Positions 17,119 to 25,913 of a stretch of 64,000 bases of DNA are shown here, piece after piece. Made by a program: the position numbers and the translations under genes. The stretch comes from Spongorhabdus nitratireducens (GTDB taxonomy: Bacteria > Pseudomonadota > Gammaproteobacteria > Pseudomonadales > Endozoicomonadaceae): the NCBI GenBank assembly GCA_947387575.1, contig CANDOC010000008.1, positions 232,143-296,142 on the forward strand. Reading direction: 5' to 3'. A model generated the notes under the pieces. It worked only from the letters and a program-made list of their open reading frames with translations. It was not told where the DNA came from and made no database searches. Positions within the stretch are counted from its first letter, which is position 1. Each line of letters begins with the position of its first letter.

Positions 17119-18321
17119 ATGAGCAGATCCTCTCCTGGCTTTCTGGTAACCGCAGCATTCATAGGCCCCGGAACATTAACCACAGCTTCCATGGCCGGAG
17201 CCGAAACCGGACTTTCTTTGGCCTGGGCCGTTATTCTCGCAACCCTGATAGCGTTTATTCTGCAGGAAATGGCCGCCAGACTGGGGCTCGCAACCGGATC
17301 AGGTTTATCCGAATCACTTTGTCAGCACTGTCACAACCGCCCATTAAAATATGCAGTGGCCACTAGCATCATTATTACCCTGGGAGTCAGCAACAGCCTT
17401 TATCAGGCAGGGAATCTCACCGGTGCCATGTCAGGGCTTAGCCTGCTCTTTAATTTTTCGCCACGCACAGGACTTATTATTCTGGCCGTCCTTGTGTTTG
17501 CACTCCCGCTTTTGGGAAGTCTTGCAGTACTTGAAGATATTCTGATGGCAACGGTACTGTTAATGGCTGCCATTTTTTTTATAACTCTGATGACAGTCAT
17601 TCCCGGAGCGGGCAACCAACTATCTGCACTTTCGGGGGTCAAAGAAGCTGGTTTACAACCTTTCTATATTACAGCCCTGCTCGGAACGACAGTTGTACCC
17701 TACAATCTTTTCCTCCATGCCAGTGCCTGTGCACCGTTAAAAAAAACGGGCCTTTCCTTAAAACATAAACTGGCACAGCTCCGGCTCGATGCTGTTATTT
17801 CTATTGCCATCGGAGGCTTTATTACACTGTGTATCCTGAGTACCGCGGCCTTTACTCTGGCAGGAAAAAATACTGAAAACGAATTCAGCTATCTATCCGG
17901 TATGTTATACCCATTATTGGGGGATCATGGTCGACTGTTGTTTGCCGCGGGGATGATTGCCGCAGGACTCAGCAGTGCTCTGCTTGCTCCGGTCGCAGCA
18001 GCATTTGCAATATGTGGAGTACTTGGCTGGCAGAGTCATATTCGTAGCCCCGGTTTTTATACCGTATTGGCACTGGTTAATCTGGTGGGGCTGATCATAT
18101 CTCTAACGGACTATAAGCCAGTTAGTCTTATTATTTTTGTTCAGGCCAGCAACTGCCTGTTAATTCCCCTGATGACATTTTTCCTGATTATCGCTCTCAA
18201 TAATAAACAGGCAATGAACGGGCTGGAAAATCGTCTACCGGCCAATATTCTGGCAATCGCTGCCCTGACAGTCACTCTCTTTCTGAGCCTCAATCAATGC
18301 CTGAAACTATTTGGTCTCTGA
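17119..18321 (+). CDS. YcsG-like NRAMP-superfamily membrane transporter with altered metal site
   Basis: A 400-residue protein with about 11 membrane helices. The first helix carries GPGTLTTASMAG where classical NRAMP metal transporters have DPGN. The sixth-helix motif is TTVVPYNLFLH, where the classical metal-binding Met is Val193. Both substitutions remove residues that coordinate Mn or Fe in characterised NRAMPs. It overlaps by 25 bp with a DUF1445 gene. In Bacillus subtilis the same pairing is ycsG-ycsI, inside the kip/pxp (5-oxoproline) locus. An organic or non-transition-metal substrate is therefore more likely than Mn/Fe; this is inference. Confidence 0.8.
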   Translation: MSRSSPGFLVTAAFIGPGTLTTASMAGAETGLSLAWAVILATLIAFILQEMAARLGLATGSGLSESLCQHCHNRPLKYAVATSIIITLGVSNSLYQAGNLTGAMSGLSLLFNFSPRTGLIILAVLVFALPLLGSLAVLEDILMATVLLMAAIFFITLMTVIPGAGNQLSALSGVKEAGLQPFYITALLGTTVVPYNLFLHASACAPLKKTGLSLKHKLAQLRLDAVISIAIGGFITLCILSTAAFTLAGKNTENEFSYLSGMLYPLLGDHGRLLFAAGMIAAGLSSALLAPVAAAFAICGVLGWQSHIRSPGFYTVLALVNLVGLIISLTDYKPVSLIIFVQASNCLLIPLMTFFLIIALNNKQAMNGLENRLPANILAIAALTVTLFLSLNQCLKLFGL

Positions 18322-19100
18322 AACCGCAGCAGTGTCGGTTAAAAATACGAAAGGGACTTTATAGCGGAGTGACATCAGAACTCTGCCCCGGTTACCAGCA
18401 GGCAAACCTGACTGTAATTCCCTCTTCTGCAGCAACTGACTTTGCTCTCTTCTGTCGTCGAAATGCACAAGCCTGCCCGCTACTTGCTGCACTGTCGAAC
18501 GGTGATTTTAACCCCCACCAGCTGGCACAGGCAGCAGATATCAGAACTGATTTACCCCGTTATCTGTTACTTAAGCATCACAATGGCAAGTTGACCGTGA
18601 AGGCTTTGGTAGATATCTGCGAACATTGGAACGTTAGCTGCTGCACATTTCTGACAGGTTGCAGTTTTACTTTTGACCATGCTCTTATCCGGTTCGGCAT
18701 TATCCCACGCCATATCGAGCAAAAGACCAACGTTCCAATGTTTGTTACCAATCGCAAAACGCAGCCTGCCGGTATTTTCAGCGGTCCGCTGACGGTCTCT
18801 ATGCGCCCTGTTCCACACCAGGTATTGCAGCAGGTTATTAATCTGACCCGACGCTATCCTTACGCTCATGGTGAACCTGTTGCTATTGGCTCTCCTGATC
18901 AGTTGGGTATCGAAAGTCTGGACAGGCCGGATTTTGGTGAGCCGGTATCAATAAGGAAGAGTGAGACCCCTGTTTACTGGGCTTGTGGTGTAACCGCCCA
19001 GATGGCTATACGCCATGCACTTCTTAACAAATCCATCGACTGGGCTATTACTCACCAGCCCGGGCATATGTTTATTTGTGATCTACCCGCTGCTGCTTGA
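18297..19100 (+). CDS. DUF1445 putative hydro-lyase / D-glutamate cyclase family (YcsI-like)
   Basis: A 267-residue soluble protein with the family blocks TFLTGCSFTFDHAL, NVPMFVTN, GIFSGPLTVSMRPVP, RPDFGEPVSI, WACGVTAQMA and the C-terminal ITHQPGHMFICD. The family is annotated as putative hydro-lyase, and the mitochondrial D-glutamate cyclase contains this fold, converting D-glutamate to 5-oxo-D-proline. The ATG lies within the last codons of the transporter gene (25-bp overlap), so the two are translationally coupled. A role in D-glutamate or 5-oxoproline metabolism with the transporter is plausible. The other genes of such loci (pxpABC) are not in the window. Confidence 0.85.
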   Translation: MPETIWSLKPQQCRLKIRKGLYSGVTSELCPGYQQANLTVIPSSAATDFALFCRRNAQACPLLAALSNGDFNPHQLAQAADIRTDLPRYLLLKHHNGKLTVKALVDICEHWNVSCCTFLTGCSFTFDHALIRFGIIPRHIEQKTNVPMFVTNRKTQPAGIFSGPLTVSMRPVPHQVLQQVINLTRRYPYAHGEPVAIGSPDQLGIESLDRPDFGEPVSIRKSETPVYWACGVTAQMAIRHALLNKSIDWAITHQPGHMFICDLPAAA

Positions 19101-19225
19101 TGGTCACGTAAGACCTCTTGTTTTTGCTATCAGTTCTTTTATCGGATCCCTGAAAAAGTATCATGCGAAACTGAAAGTCTCTGGCTATGCTGCCAATTCC
19201 AGATTTCATCAGGAACCTAGTTCGT

Positions 19226-19939
19226 ATGAAATTTTTCACACTGTCCGGGATACAAGCACTCCGACTTTTTCTGATCAGCTTTGCAGTAATACTAACCATT
19301 ACATCAGCAGATGCTGCTGTTCCGTTGGAAAACCTGCCTTGGGAAAAAAAACTGACTTTCAAAAATACAAACACAGGTACAGAACGTCACTTAGCCTTAG
19401 GTACAAAACCTGTAATCAAACAGAAAGCAACTTCCTCACAAGATACCGCAACGCCTGTAGAGCCTTCAGACTTCGAGGTTGGCTGGACTGTAAGTGGAGA
19501 CCAGAAAAGCGAAGGAAAAGGAAAAATCTCAGTTTTAGTGCCTTCGCCTCAGTTGAGGCCTTCAACTTTCTGCTTTCATTCAGATGTCGGTGATGAGCGC
19601 GGAAAAGACGAGATCTCAGCTATTTTGTTGATATGCCGAATGCTGTTCAATCAGGAGTTAGAAAGCAAAAAACCTGTAAAATATGGTGATACATCCCCAT
19701 TAACAGGCACAAACGCACTATTCTACCTTGTAGATACAATGAGCTTCGGTTGGTCTTTCCCAGGAAATAAGTGCGACCTTCGAGTCAAAGTGGCGCCAGC
19801 TTTTCAAAAAAAAATTACATGCACATTCGAGTTTGGAGCTGAAAAGCATAGCTATGAACTGACCTGGGAGAGTAAGAGTGACAAGCCTGTTTTTCTAACT
19901 AAAGAGATGTCAAGATCAGGTTTTATCGTTAGCAAATAA
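19226..19939 (+). CDS. secreted protein of unknown family
   Basis: A 237-residue protein I cannot place. The first ~28 residues form a signal peptide (LFLISFAVILTITSADAA). The mature part is rich in Lys, Thr and Phe, with Cys residues at FCFHSD, LICRM, KCDLR and ITCTFEF that could form two disulfides. The frame is open to 19187, but the ATG at 19226 follows AGGAA at ten bases and puts the signal peptide at the very N-terminus. The A+T content is above that of the preceding pair. It is isolated: the next gene is convergent. Confidence 0.7.
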   Translation: MKFFTLSGIQALRLFLISFAVILTITSADAAVPLENLPWEKKLTFKNTNTGTERHLALGTKPVIKQKATSSQDTATPVEPSDFEVGWTVSGDQKSEGKGKISVLVPSPQLRPSTFCFHSDVGDERGKDEISAILLICRMLFNQELESKKPVKYGDTSPLTGTNALFYLVDTMSFGWSFPGNKCDLRVKVAPAFQKKITCTFEFGAEKHSYELTWESKSDKPVFLTKEMSRSGFIVSK

Positions 19940-20063
19940 AAAATATAAGCAGATCCAGTAAGAAGACTATTTTCCTGGTAAACCTTTATTCCGCTATGGC
20001 TGGTTGATCAATTCCTTCAACCAGCTCATCCAAGCTTATCTTGAATATAAAGCTACCAGTAGC

Positions 20064-20378
20064 TTATCGGATTAAAATGTTATTTTTCTGATCAGGTTCC
20101 ATGAAAAGAAACTCCTCAGGCAAGTCTTCCAAGACTGATTCTGGACCCGGAATTTCGATGATCAAGCCACAATTCTGATATGGCCGGATGATTGATAGTT
20201 GAACTGATTTAAAGTATTCCAAAACAATTCTATTCAGATTTTCCTGACGACAATCAACCACCTTTTCATTGAACACAACAACCCAGCGTTTCAGTGGAGC
20301 GCTCGTTTCAGTCTCCTTCATTCCAAGAAAAAACGGAATACAAAAAACAAGCAGCAGAGCCAATATATTTTTATTCAT
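20064..20378 (-). CDS. small exported protein resembling a stand-alone subtilase propeptide (I9-like)
   Basis: A 104-residue protein with a signal peptide (ILALLLVFCIPFFLG). The rest has the layout of the peptidase inhibitor I9/subtilase propeptide fold. It has an initial strand RWVVVFNEKVV, a helix (NLNRIVLEYFK), a central strand NCGLIIEIPG, a second helix and the terminal strand EEFLFMEPDQ. That end closely mirrors the end of the neighbouring subtilase's own propeptide, VLYAEPDY. The gene starts 52 bases after the subtilase stop on the same strand, with CGGAG at eight bases, so it is probably co-transcribed. A role as inhibitor or folding chaperone of that protease is inferred from fold resemblance and position. 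Confidence 0.65.
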   Translation of the reverse strand: MNKNILALLLVFCIPFFLGMKETETSAPLKRWVVVFNEKVVDCRQENLNRIVLEYFKSVQLSIIRPYQNCGLIIEIPGPESVLEDLPEEFLFMEPDQKNNILIR

Positions 20379-20430
20379 AGTATGCTCCGAGCTGGTAACC
20401 TTGCGGTCACCAGCCTCAGTTTGCAATTGA

Positions 20431-22530
20431 TCAGTTGAAGCTCAAGCTCCAGCTATTCAGTGTGCCAGTATCTCTCCAGGCATGATCACTCACTTTCAGT
20501 TTCCATGTCCCGTTGGCAGAAACACCCTGCGCATTTACCTGATAACTTCCGACAATATTATTCGCCGAATCATTACTGGTGTTTTTCACCGAATACTCAG
20601 TGCCATTGGGTGCAATCAGCACAATTTTGACATCTCCGCGGAAGGTGTGAGTAATATTGACACCCAGCGTAATGTTTCCAGCTTGCCCTGTATAGGTGCT
20701 ATCGATGGTACTGGTTACACCGGAGCTTCTGTTGTCAGGAATGGCAACACTCTGGTTGTTGGTAAACTCTTTAACTTCAGATGGCCCGGAAGAACCTTCC
20801 TCATAATCCGCAATCAAACTGGCGCCATTAAAACTGGTGTAACCTCTGACGGTCACATGCCATGTTCCCGACTTCGGAGACGAGAAACTGTTACAGGTTT
20901 CGTTGTTACCGGAAGCCCACGATCTGCAGTCATAGGACGATGTCGTAGGTGCTGAACCGTGTCGTACATAAAGATCAGCATCACCACTGCCACCACTCAT
21001 TACGAATGACAGATTGGTCGCACCTGCTGGCACGTCAAAGGTAAATGTCAGGGACTCGCCCTTGCTACCACTCAAACCGGTTTTCGCTTCACCTTTGGTC
21101 AGAACGGAATCATTCGGCTGAGTGCCACCATCACCATCGCGTGCAGCAGTAACCGCTGCAGCGGCATCCATAATACCGGTACCGCACAGTGCTGTTGTGC
21201 ACTGACGCTGACTCACAGACGGGAACGAGCGGGCAGTAGACTTCAGCATGCTCTCAACCTGATCCGGGGTCAGGTCACCATTGACTGCGTACATCAGAGA
21301 TGCCGCACCTGCGACATGCGGGGCCGCCATACTGGTTCCCTGATAGTAAGCGTAAGAATCGCCTTCCGGCTGCTTCTTTCCGCTGTTCAGCGTAGAAAGA
21401 ATACCATCGGTCTGGACAATGGTTTCACCACCCGGTGCAGCCAAGTCAACAGAACCACCATAGTTGGAGTAGTAAGATCGCCCGCCATCACGCTTGTTGG
21501 CTGCTACGGTAATAACACCATCACAACTGGCAGGTGAGAACTTGTCTGCATTGTCATTTGAGTTACCAGCAGCCACAACAATGGTGGCTCCCGCGGCACG
21601 AACCCGGTTAATGGTGTTCTGATAGGTCTGGGAACATGGAGACCCGCCACCCAGACTGAGGTTCAGCACTTTGGCCGGATTCGGGTTACTGGGAACACCC
21701 GGTACAGAAAGACCGGCAGCCCAAAGCATGCCATCGGTAATATCAGAGGTATAACCACCGCAGCGCCCCAGCACTCGAACCGGCAGAATACGGGATGTCC
21801 AGCTGACACCAGCCACACCCTGACCATTGTTACTTACGGCAGCAATGGTTCCGGCAACATGGGTACCATGCCAGCTGCTGCTCTTATCACGCGGAGGTTC
21901 TGGCTGGCCTGTTTCAGGATTGGTACCGCAGGCACCGGCCGGAGTGAAGTCACCGGCATCACGGGCATCGCTATCCCGGCCATTGCCGTCCTGGGATACA
22001 TCAACATCGGAGATGAAGTCATAACCCGGCAGCAGGTTTTCTGCCAGATCACTATGGTTCACAACACCGGTATCAATCACCGCAACAGTTATATCTGATG
22101 AACCTGTGGTGATATCCCATGCTGCCGGCAGATTAATACCACCCGCGGTTTCGAAATAATGCCACTGATTACTGTACTGGGTATCATTAGGTGCCGCCTG
22201 CGGCTTCATAATGTAATCAGGCTCGGCATAAAGCACGCCCGGCTGGTTCTGGATTTCATTGGCGATTTGGCGCATTTCTTCATTGGACTTGCGCAAACCA
22301 AGATCAAGCACCTTTGAGCCGTTCGCCATTGCCCGGACATTCAGAACTCTGGCTCCGATTGCTGATTCCAGCGATTGATTCGACATTAAACTGTCGTTAC
22401 TAATATTCGATGCATACTTCACAATCAACCTGTTGGTTCCGGTCTCTGAGAGTCCTGCATCATTCATTGCCATGGTTAATGGACTGAGGAGTGCAAGCCC
22501 CATGGTAAGGGCAGCTTTTTTCATAATCAT
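20431..22530 (-). CDS. secreted subtilisin-like serine protease with PPC and P domains
   Basis: A 699-residue S8 peptidase. Order: signal peptide (1-~21), I9 propeptide (about 32-107, ending YAEPDY), and catalytic domain with Asp153 (VIDTGV), His221 (WHGTHVAGT), oxyanion Asn323 (AAGNS) and Ser400 (GTSMAAPH). A bacterial pre-peptidase C-terminal (PPC) domain follows (about 485-580, GDADLYVRHGSAPT), then a proprotein-convertase P domain (about 585-699, ending LNSWSLSFN). This architecture is typical of type II secreted proteases of marine gammaproteobacteria. A second Met at residue 3 is an equally good start. The small I9-like gene follows directly. It lacks a GlyGly-CTERM tag. Confidence 0.93.
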   Translation of the reverse strand: MIMKKAALTMGLALLSPLTMAMNDAGLSETGTNRLIVKYASNISNDSLMSNQSLESAIGARVLNVRAMANGSKVLDLGLRKSNEEMRQIANEIQNQPGVLYAEPDYIMKPQAAPNDTQYSNQWHYFETAGGINLPAAWDITTGSSDITVAVIDTGVVNHSDLAENLLPGYDFISDVDVSQDGNGRDSDARDAGDFTPAGACGTNPETGQPEPPRDKSSSWHGTHVAGTIAAVSNNGQGVAGVSWTSRILPVRVLGRCGGYTSDITDGMLWAAGLSVPGVPSNPNPAKVLNLSLGGGSPCSQTYQNTINRVRAAGATIVVAAGNSNDNADKFSPASCDGVITVAANKRDGGRSYYSNYGGSVDLAAPGGETIVQTDGILSTLNSGKKQPEGDSYAYYQGTSMAAPHVAGAASLMYAVNGDLTPDQVESMLKSTARSFPSVSQRQCTTALCGTGIMDAAAAVTAARDGDGGTQPNDSVLTKGEAKTGLSGSKGESLTFTFDVPAGATNLSFVMSGGSGDADLYVRHGSAPTTSSYDCRSWASGNNETCNSFSSPKSGTWHVTVRGYTSFNGASLIADYEEGSSGPSEVKEFTNNQSVAIPDNRSSGVTSTIDSTYTGQAGNITLGVNITHTFRGDVKIVLIAPNGTEYSVKNTSNDSANNIVGSYQVNAQGVSANGTWKLKVSDHAWRDTGTLNSWSLSFN

Positions 22531-22907
22531 CGTATCTTATTATTTTGTTATTTAAATTCACTTAAAGGCTAAATTTGAACACTTGGGTAAAAGTGGAAAA
22601 GAAGCCAGATTAAACTAGATATAGATGATTAATCTGCTTGTAAAGCATTTGGCAAAGCATTAACAAATATAACGTTCACCATTCGGCAAAAAAATTTTTT
22701 AATTAAATCCTCCCAAAATACGATTTTTTGAAAAAAAACCACGAGAACTAAAAATAAAAAATACAATTCAACCTGGAGGCTTATTTCGAATAAAAATTCA
22801 CTTTTAAAAAATAAATCAAAAACGCATTTGAAATGATACCGAGCCAGAACATTCCATTAAAAAAGGCGTCCGAAGACGCCTTTTTTTAATCACTGGTTAT
22901 TGCCTGA
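22531..22907. other. 377-bp AT-rich intergenic region upstream of the subtilase
   Basis: Very A+T-rich with several A and T tracts (for example AAAAAAATTTTTT near 22690), consistent with a curved, H-NS-type upstream region and the protease promoter. It ends in the terminator of the next gene. No open frame or RNA gene is recognisable. Confidence 0.5.
22859..22888. terminator. bidirectional intrinsic terminator after the CpdB-like gene
   Basis: A stem GGCGTC/GACGCC with CGAA loop is flanked by A5 and T7, so it can end transcripts on either strand. It lies 20 bases after the CpdB-like stop. Confidence 0.85.
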
Positions 22908-25052
22908 TCAGCTACCCGCTTTCAGATCAATCTGATAGCGGGCAAAGCCCAGCTCATCTTTACCCACTTTAGTCATCGGACGAGCCTTGTAGGTTTCTAC
23001 AAACTGGCTGGCCAGATCACTGTTCTGGGTTTCAAAGAGGACATCCAGTGCTGTACTGGTTTCAATCACCTTAAACTTCCAGTTGTTATCCGCACGCGGG
23101 TCAACGCTGCTGTCATAGGAGCCACCGCTATTCGGCTGACTCTCTTCAGTAATGTAGGCCGCTACCGCATCACGGTTCATATCCGGGAATTCCTGCACTA
23201 CAAACTCTGCACCGGTACCGGCAAACTTGCCACCAAACGCACGGTAGTTGTTGGAGACAACAATAAACTCCTGTGCAGCCAGTTCATCGCCCTGCACCTT
23301 GGTGCCGTCCGGCTTGGTCCAGGTCAGGTCAACGATACGGCTGGCGCCGGCATTAGCAACCTTACAGCTACCATCGAACTTGCTCGGCTGGGTTACATCA
23401 ATCTGGTAGGTCAGACTGGGCTGATCATTAACCTTTTCACCGTCAATAACATCGAAGTTATAAGTCCGGTGACCATCCCAGTTAATCAGGGTCTGCGCAG
23501 CGGTGCTGGCCGGATCGATCTGGTTAAACTGGTTGGCAGAACATTCCAGCCAGTCCTTGACCTGAGCTCCGTTCACTTTCAGGGCAACGACAGTGTTCGG
23601 GTACAGGTAAAGGTCAGCTGCGTTCTTGTAACTCAGATTACCCTTGGCGACCTGAACGTAGGAATCAGCATCCGCCAGAGTGCTGTGGCGACCACCGGAT
23701 TTAAACGGTGCAGCAGCAGACAGTACTGGCAGTGCGGCATACTTTTTATCCAGGTTCTTCTTGGCATAGGCAATCTGGGCATCAGCTACGATCTGTACGG
23801 TTGGATCGTCCTGAACCAGAGACAGGAAGCTATACATGTCGTAATCGGACTTGCCGATCGGCGCGTCCACATAAGCCAATGTGCCCGTGTGGTCAGCTTC
23901 AACGATGCCATGAATTGCGTCGACAACCTGCTGCTTTCCGGTTACATCAGCAGTTGCAACCTTTTGACCCTGTTCATTCTTTTCATAGATAGAGCGGGCT
24001 TTGGCAGTACCGGAAACGATCTTCCAGCTGTTGTTAACCAGCTCCAGCTGGAAGTCCACCTGTCCCATATTGTCACCCCAGCGACCTGGCATAACTGCAG
24101 GTACACCATTGATGGTGCCTTTCTCCAAATCCATTTTCAGATTTGCATATTTGTCGCCGGAGAAGGTTTTACCCGGGAATACAGAGTGGCTGTGGCCGAA
24201 CATAATGGCATCAATGCCATCAACCAGAGTCAGCGCATAGGTCGCGTTTTCACTGGTCACATCGGACGGGTTCTCAGCAGTACCAACACCTGAGTGCGGA
24301 ATAGCGATGATCAGGTCAGCACCTTTTTGCTTCATTTCAGGTACAAACTTTTTCGCTGCTTCCTGAATGCCCAGCACAGTGACTTTGGTTGAGCCATCAT
24401 CATTAGTCAGATTCTGCTTATCCCACATCAGAATCTGCGGCGGAACAAAACCGATGTAACCCACTTTAATAGTGCGATCTATGCCTGCGTCGTCTTTGAT
24501 GGTTTTTTCTACAATCTGGTAAGGCGTAAACAGGTTGTCGCCTTCCTTCTTGCCCCAGCAATCCCAGCCCTTGCCACAGATAACGTTAGCATTAATGTAG
24601 GGGAAATCAGCGCCATCAATGGCTTTCTTCAGAAAATCCAGACCATAGTTGAATTCGTGGTTACCAATGTTACCTACCACGTAGTCCATGGTATTCATGG
24701 CTTTATGTGCCGGATGAACACTGAATTCGTTACCCTTTTTGAATTCAGCAGCAACAAAGTCACCCATCGGACTACCCTGAATCAGGTCACCGTTATCCAC
24801 CAATACGGCATTTTTTACTTCATCACGGGCTGTCGCAACAACAGCTGCGGTGCGGGCAAGGCCAATGGTGATATCTTCACGGCCTTTGTAGTAGTCAAAA
24901 TCCATGACATTGGCATGAATATCAGATGTTTCCATTACCCGTAACTGGGCAGTAACTTTAGCAGGAGCAGGACTATCGTTATCGTCAGAGTCGCAGCCGG
25001 ACATCAGGGCTACAGCAGAGCCAACCAGTACAGCAATCAGGGTTTTCTTCAA
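22908..25052 (-). CDS. CpdB-like 2',3'-cyclic-nucleotide phosphodiesterase/3'-nucleotidase, lipoprotein
   Basis: A 714-residue two-domain 5'-nucleotidase-family enzyme. The metallophosphoesterase domain shows METSDIHANVMDFDYY, VDNGDLIQGSP, GNIGNHEFNYG and FGHSHSVFPG. The C-terminal nucleotide-binding domain shows FKSGGRHS and NNYRAFGGKF. DIHAN and NYG follow the CpdB branch rather than UshA. The enzyme turns 2',3'-cyclic nucleotides and 3'-nucleotides into nucleosides. I start it at a TTG (25052) because this puts a lipoprotein signal at the N-terminus, with lipobox LMSGC followed by a flexible DSDDNDSPAP linker. A frame open to 25127 would add 25 hydrophobic residues ahead of it. An outer-membrane lipid anchor is inferred from the lipobox. 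Confidence 0.88.
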   Translation of the reverse strand: MKKTLIAVLVGSAVALMSGCDSDDNDSPAPAKVTAQLRVMETSDIHANVMDFDYYKGREDITIGLARTAAVVATARDEVKNAVLVDNGDLIQGSPMGDFVAAEFKKGNEFSVHPAHKAMNTMDYVVGNIGNHEFNYGLDFLKKAIDGADFPYINANVICGKGWDCWGKKEGDNLFTPYQIVEKTIKDDAGIDRTIKVGYIGFVPPQILMWDKQNLTNDDGSTKVTVLGIQEAAKKFVPEMKQKGADLIIAIPHSGVGTAENPSDVTSENATYALTLVDGIDAIMFGHSHSVFPGKTFSGDKYANLKMDLEKGTINGVPAVMPGRWGDNMGQVDFQLELVNNSWKIVSGTAKARSIYEKNEQGQKVATADVTGKQQVVDAIHGIVEADHTGTLAYVDAPIGKSDYDMYSFLSLVQDDPTVQIVADAQIAYAKKNLDKKYAALPVLSAAAPFKSGGRHSTLADADSYVQVAKGNLSYKNAADLYLYPNTVVALKVNGAQVKDWLECSANQFNQIDPASTAAQTLINWDGHRTYNFDVIDGEKVNDQPSLTYQIDVTQPSKFDGSCKVANAGASRIVDLTWTKPDGTKVQGDELAAQEFIVVSNNYRAFGGKFAGTGAEFVVQEFPDMNRDAVAAYITEESQPNSGGSYDSSVDPRADNNWKFKVIETSTALDVLFETQNSDLASQFVETYKARPMTKVGKDELGFARYQIDLKAGS

Positions 25053-25234
25053 AACAGGACCTTGGAGGGGCAGAAGACACAGGACAAATATCAAACAAAA
25101 ACGAAAGCTTCCGAAGTCAGAAAACACCTTCCCCCTATGATCGAAAAAGTTATTTCAAGCACAGAAACGTTCGTTTTATGAAGGGCATTATACGTAATCT
25201 TTGTCGCTTTTTTATGAGATGTGTCAGTATGTTG

Positions 25235-25783
25235 TTACTTAGAAAGCTCCGAGCTGACAAAATCTTTACAGACAATTACCCTGCCAAAGAGAGCTAATTT
25301 CATTGGCCAGTACAACAACAAGCCCCCTGCCAAACCATACATATGGGCATCAATTGCCACCCTGCCACCAATACTGCCAGCAAGAGAAGAAACATCATAT
25401 AAACCGGTTTGTTCAGAAAAAACCTTGGCGATAACTGCCAAAGTCAGAAGCATCTTCCAGCCCTTGCTGTATGCAGGTTGTAGCAAAAAAGCCAGTACAA
25501 AAAGGCCATGCAGCACGCCGGAAAAACCACCATACCGGGAGATCTCCGGGTTCAATATTAAAATACCGGCACTGACCCACAGGCATAAAAACAAAACCGC
25601 CAGAACACTGCAGCGGCTGAATAAAAAACGGTGATTAATCAGACCAACAAAAGCTGTACCAAGCATATTCAGCCCTAAATGTATCGGGCTCAGATGCACA
25701 AAGTGTCCGGAAAAGACCGTAAAAAATTGACCTTCATCAATGAAGGTGCGAGTTAACAGAAAGTGTTCCCAGCTTACTGACAC
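25235..25783 (-). CDS. rrtA: rhombosortase, GlyGly-CTERM processing rhomboid protease
   Basis: A 182-residue six-helix rhomboid-family protein. The entry motif HLSPIHLGLNMLG, the catalytic serine in GGFSGVLHG and the catalytic histidine in DAHMYGLAGG are all present. Size and motifs match the rhombosortase subgroup, which cuts proteins carrying a C-terminal GlyGly-CTERM tag in the inner membrane. The divergent neighbouring gene encodes such a protein, the usual arrangement. The start is a GTG with AAGGAAA eight bases upstream. The gap to the exeM start is 130 bp and must hold both promoters. Confidence 0.9.
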   Translation of the reverse strand: MSVSWEHFLLTRTFIDEGQFFTVFSGHFVHLSPIHLGLNMLGTAFVGLINHRFLFSRCSVLAVLFLCLWVSAGILILNPEISRYGGFSGVLHGLFVLAFLLQPAYSKGWKMLLTLAVIAKVFSEQTGLYDVSSLAGSIGGRVAIDAHMYGLAGGLLLYWPMKLALFGRVIVCKDFVSSELSK

Positions 25784-25913
25784 AAAGCAATTTCCTTACA
25801 TTTTCTAACACGTAGTATCACCCGCCAGTTTACATCGCTCCATTGGTATTTATATCCCGACCCCTCTCGGTGGAGTTGATATTTTGCTATGCCGCACAAT
25901 TCCGGAGTTTTTT

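Noticed and set aside
22531..22907. Small RNA or ORF in the AT-rich region before the subtilase
   Set aside because: No open frame with a start signal and no stable RNA fold other than the terminator.
23469..24293. Frame of 274 codons opposite the CpdB-like gene
   Set aside because: Antisense to a clearly conserved enzyme, no ribosome binding site or domain.
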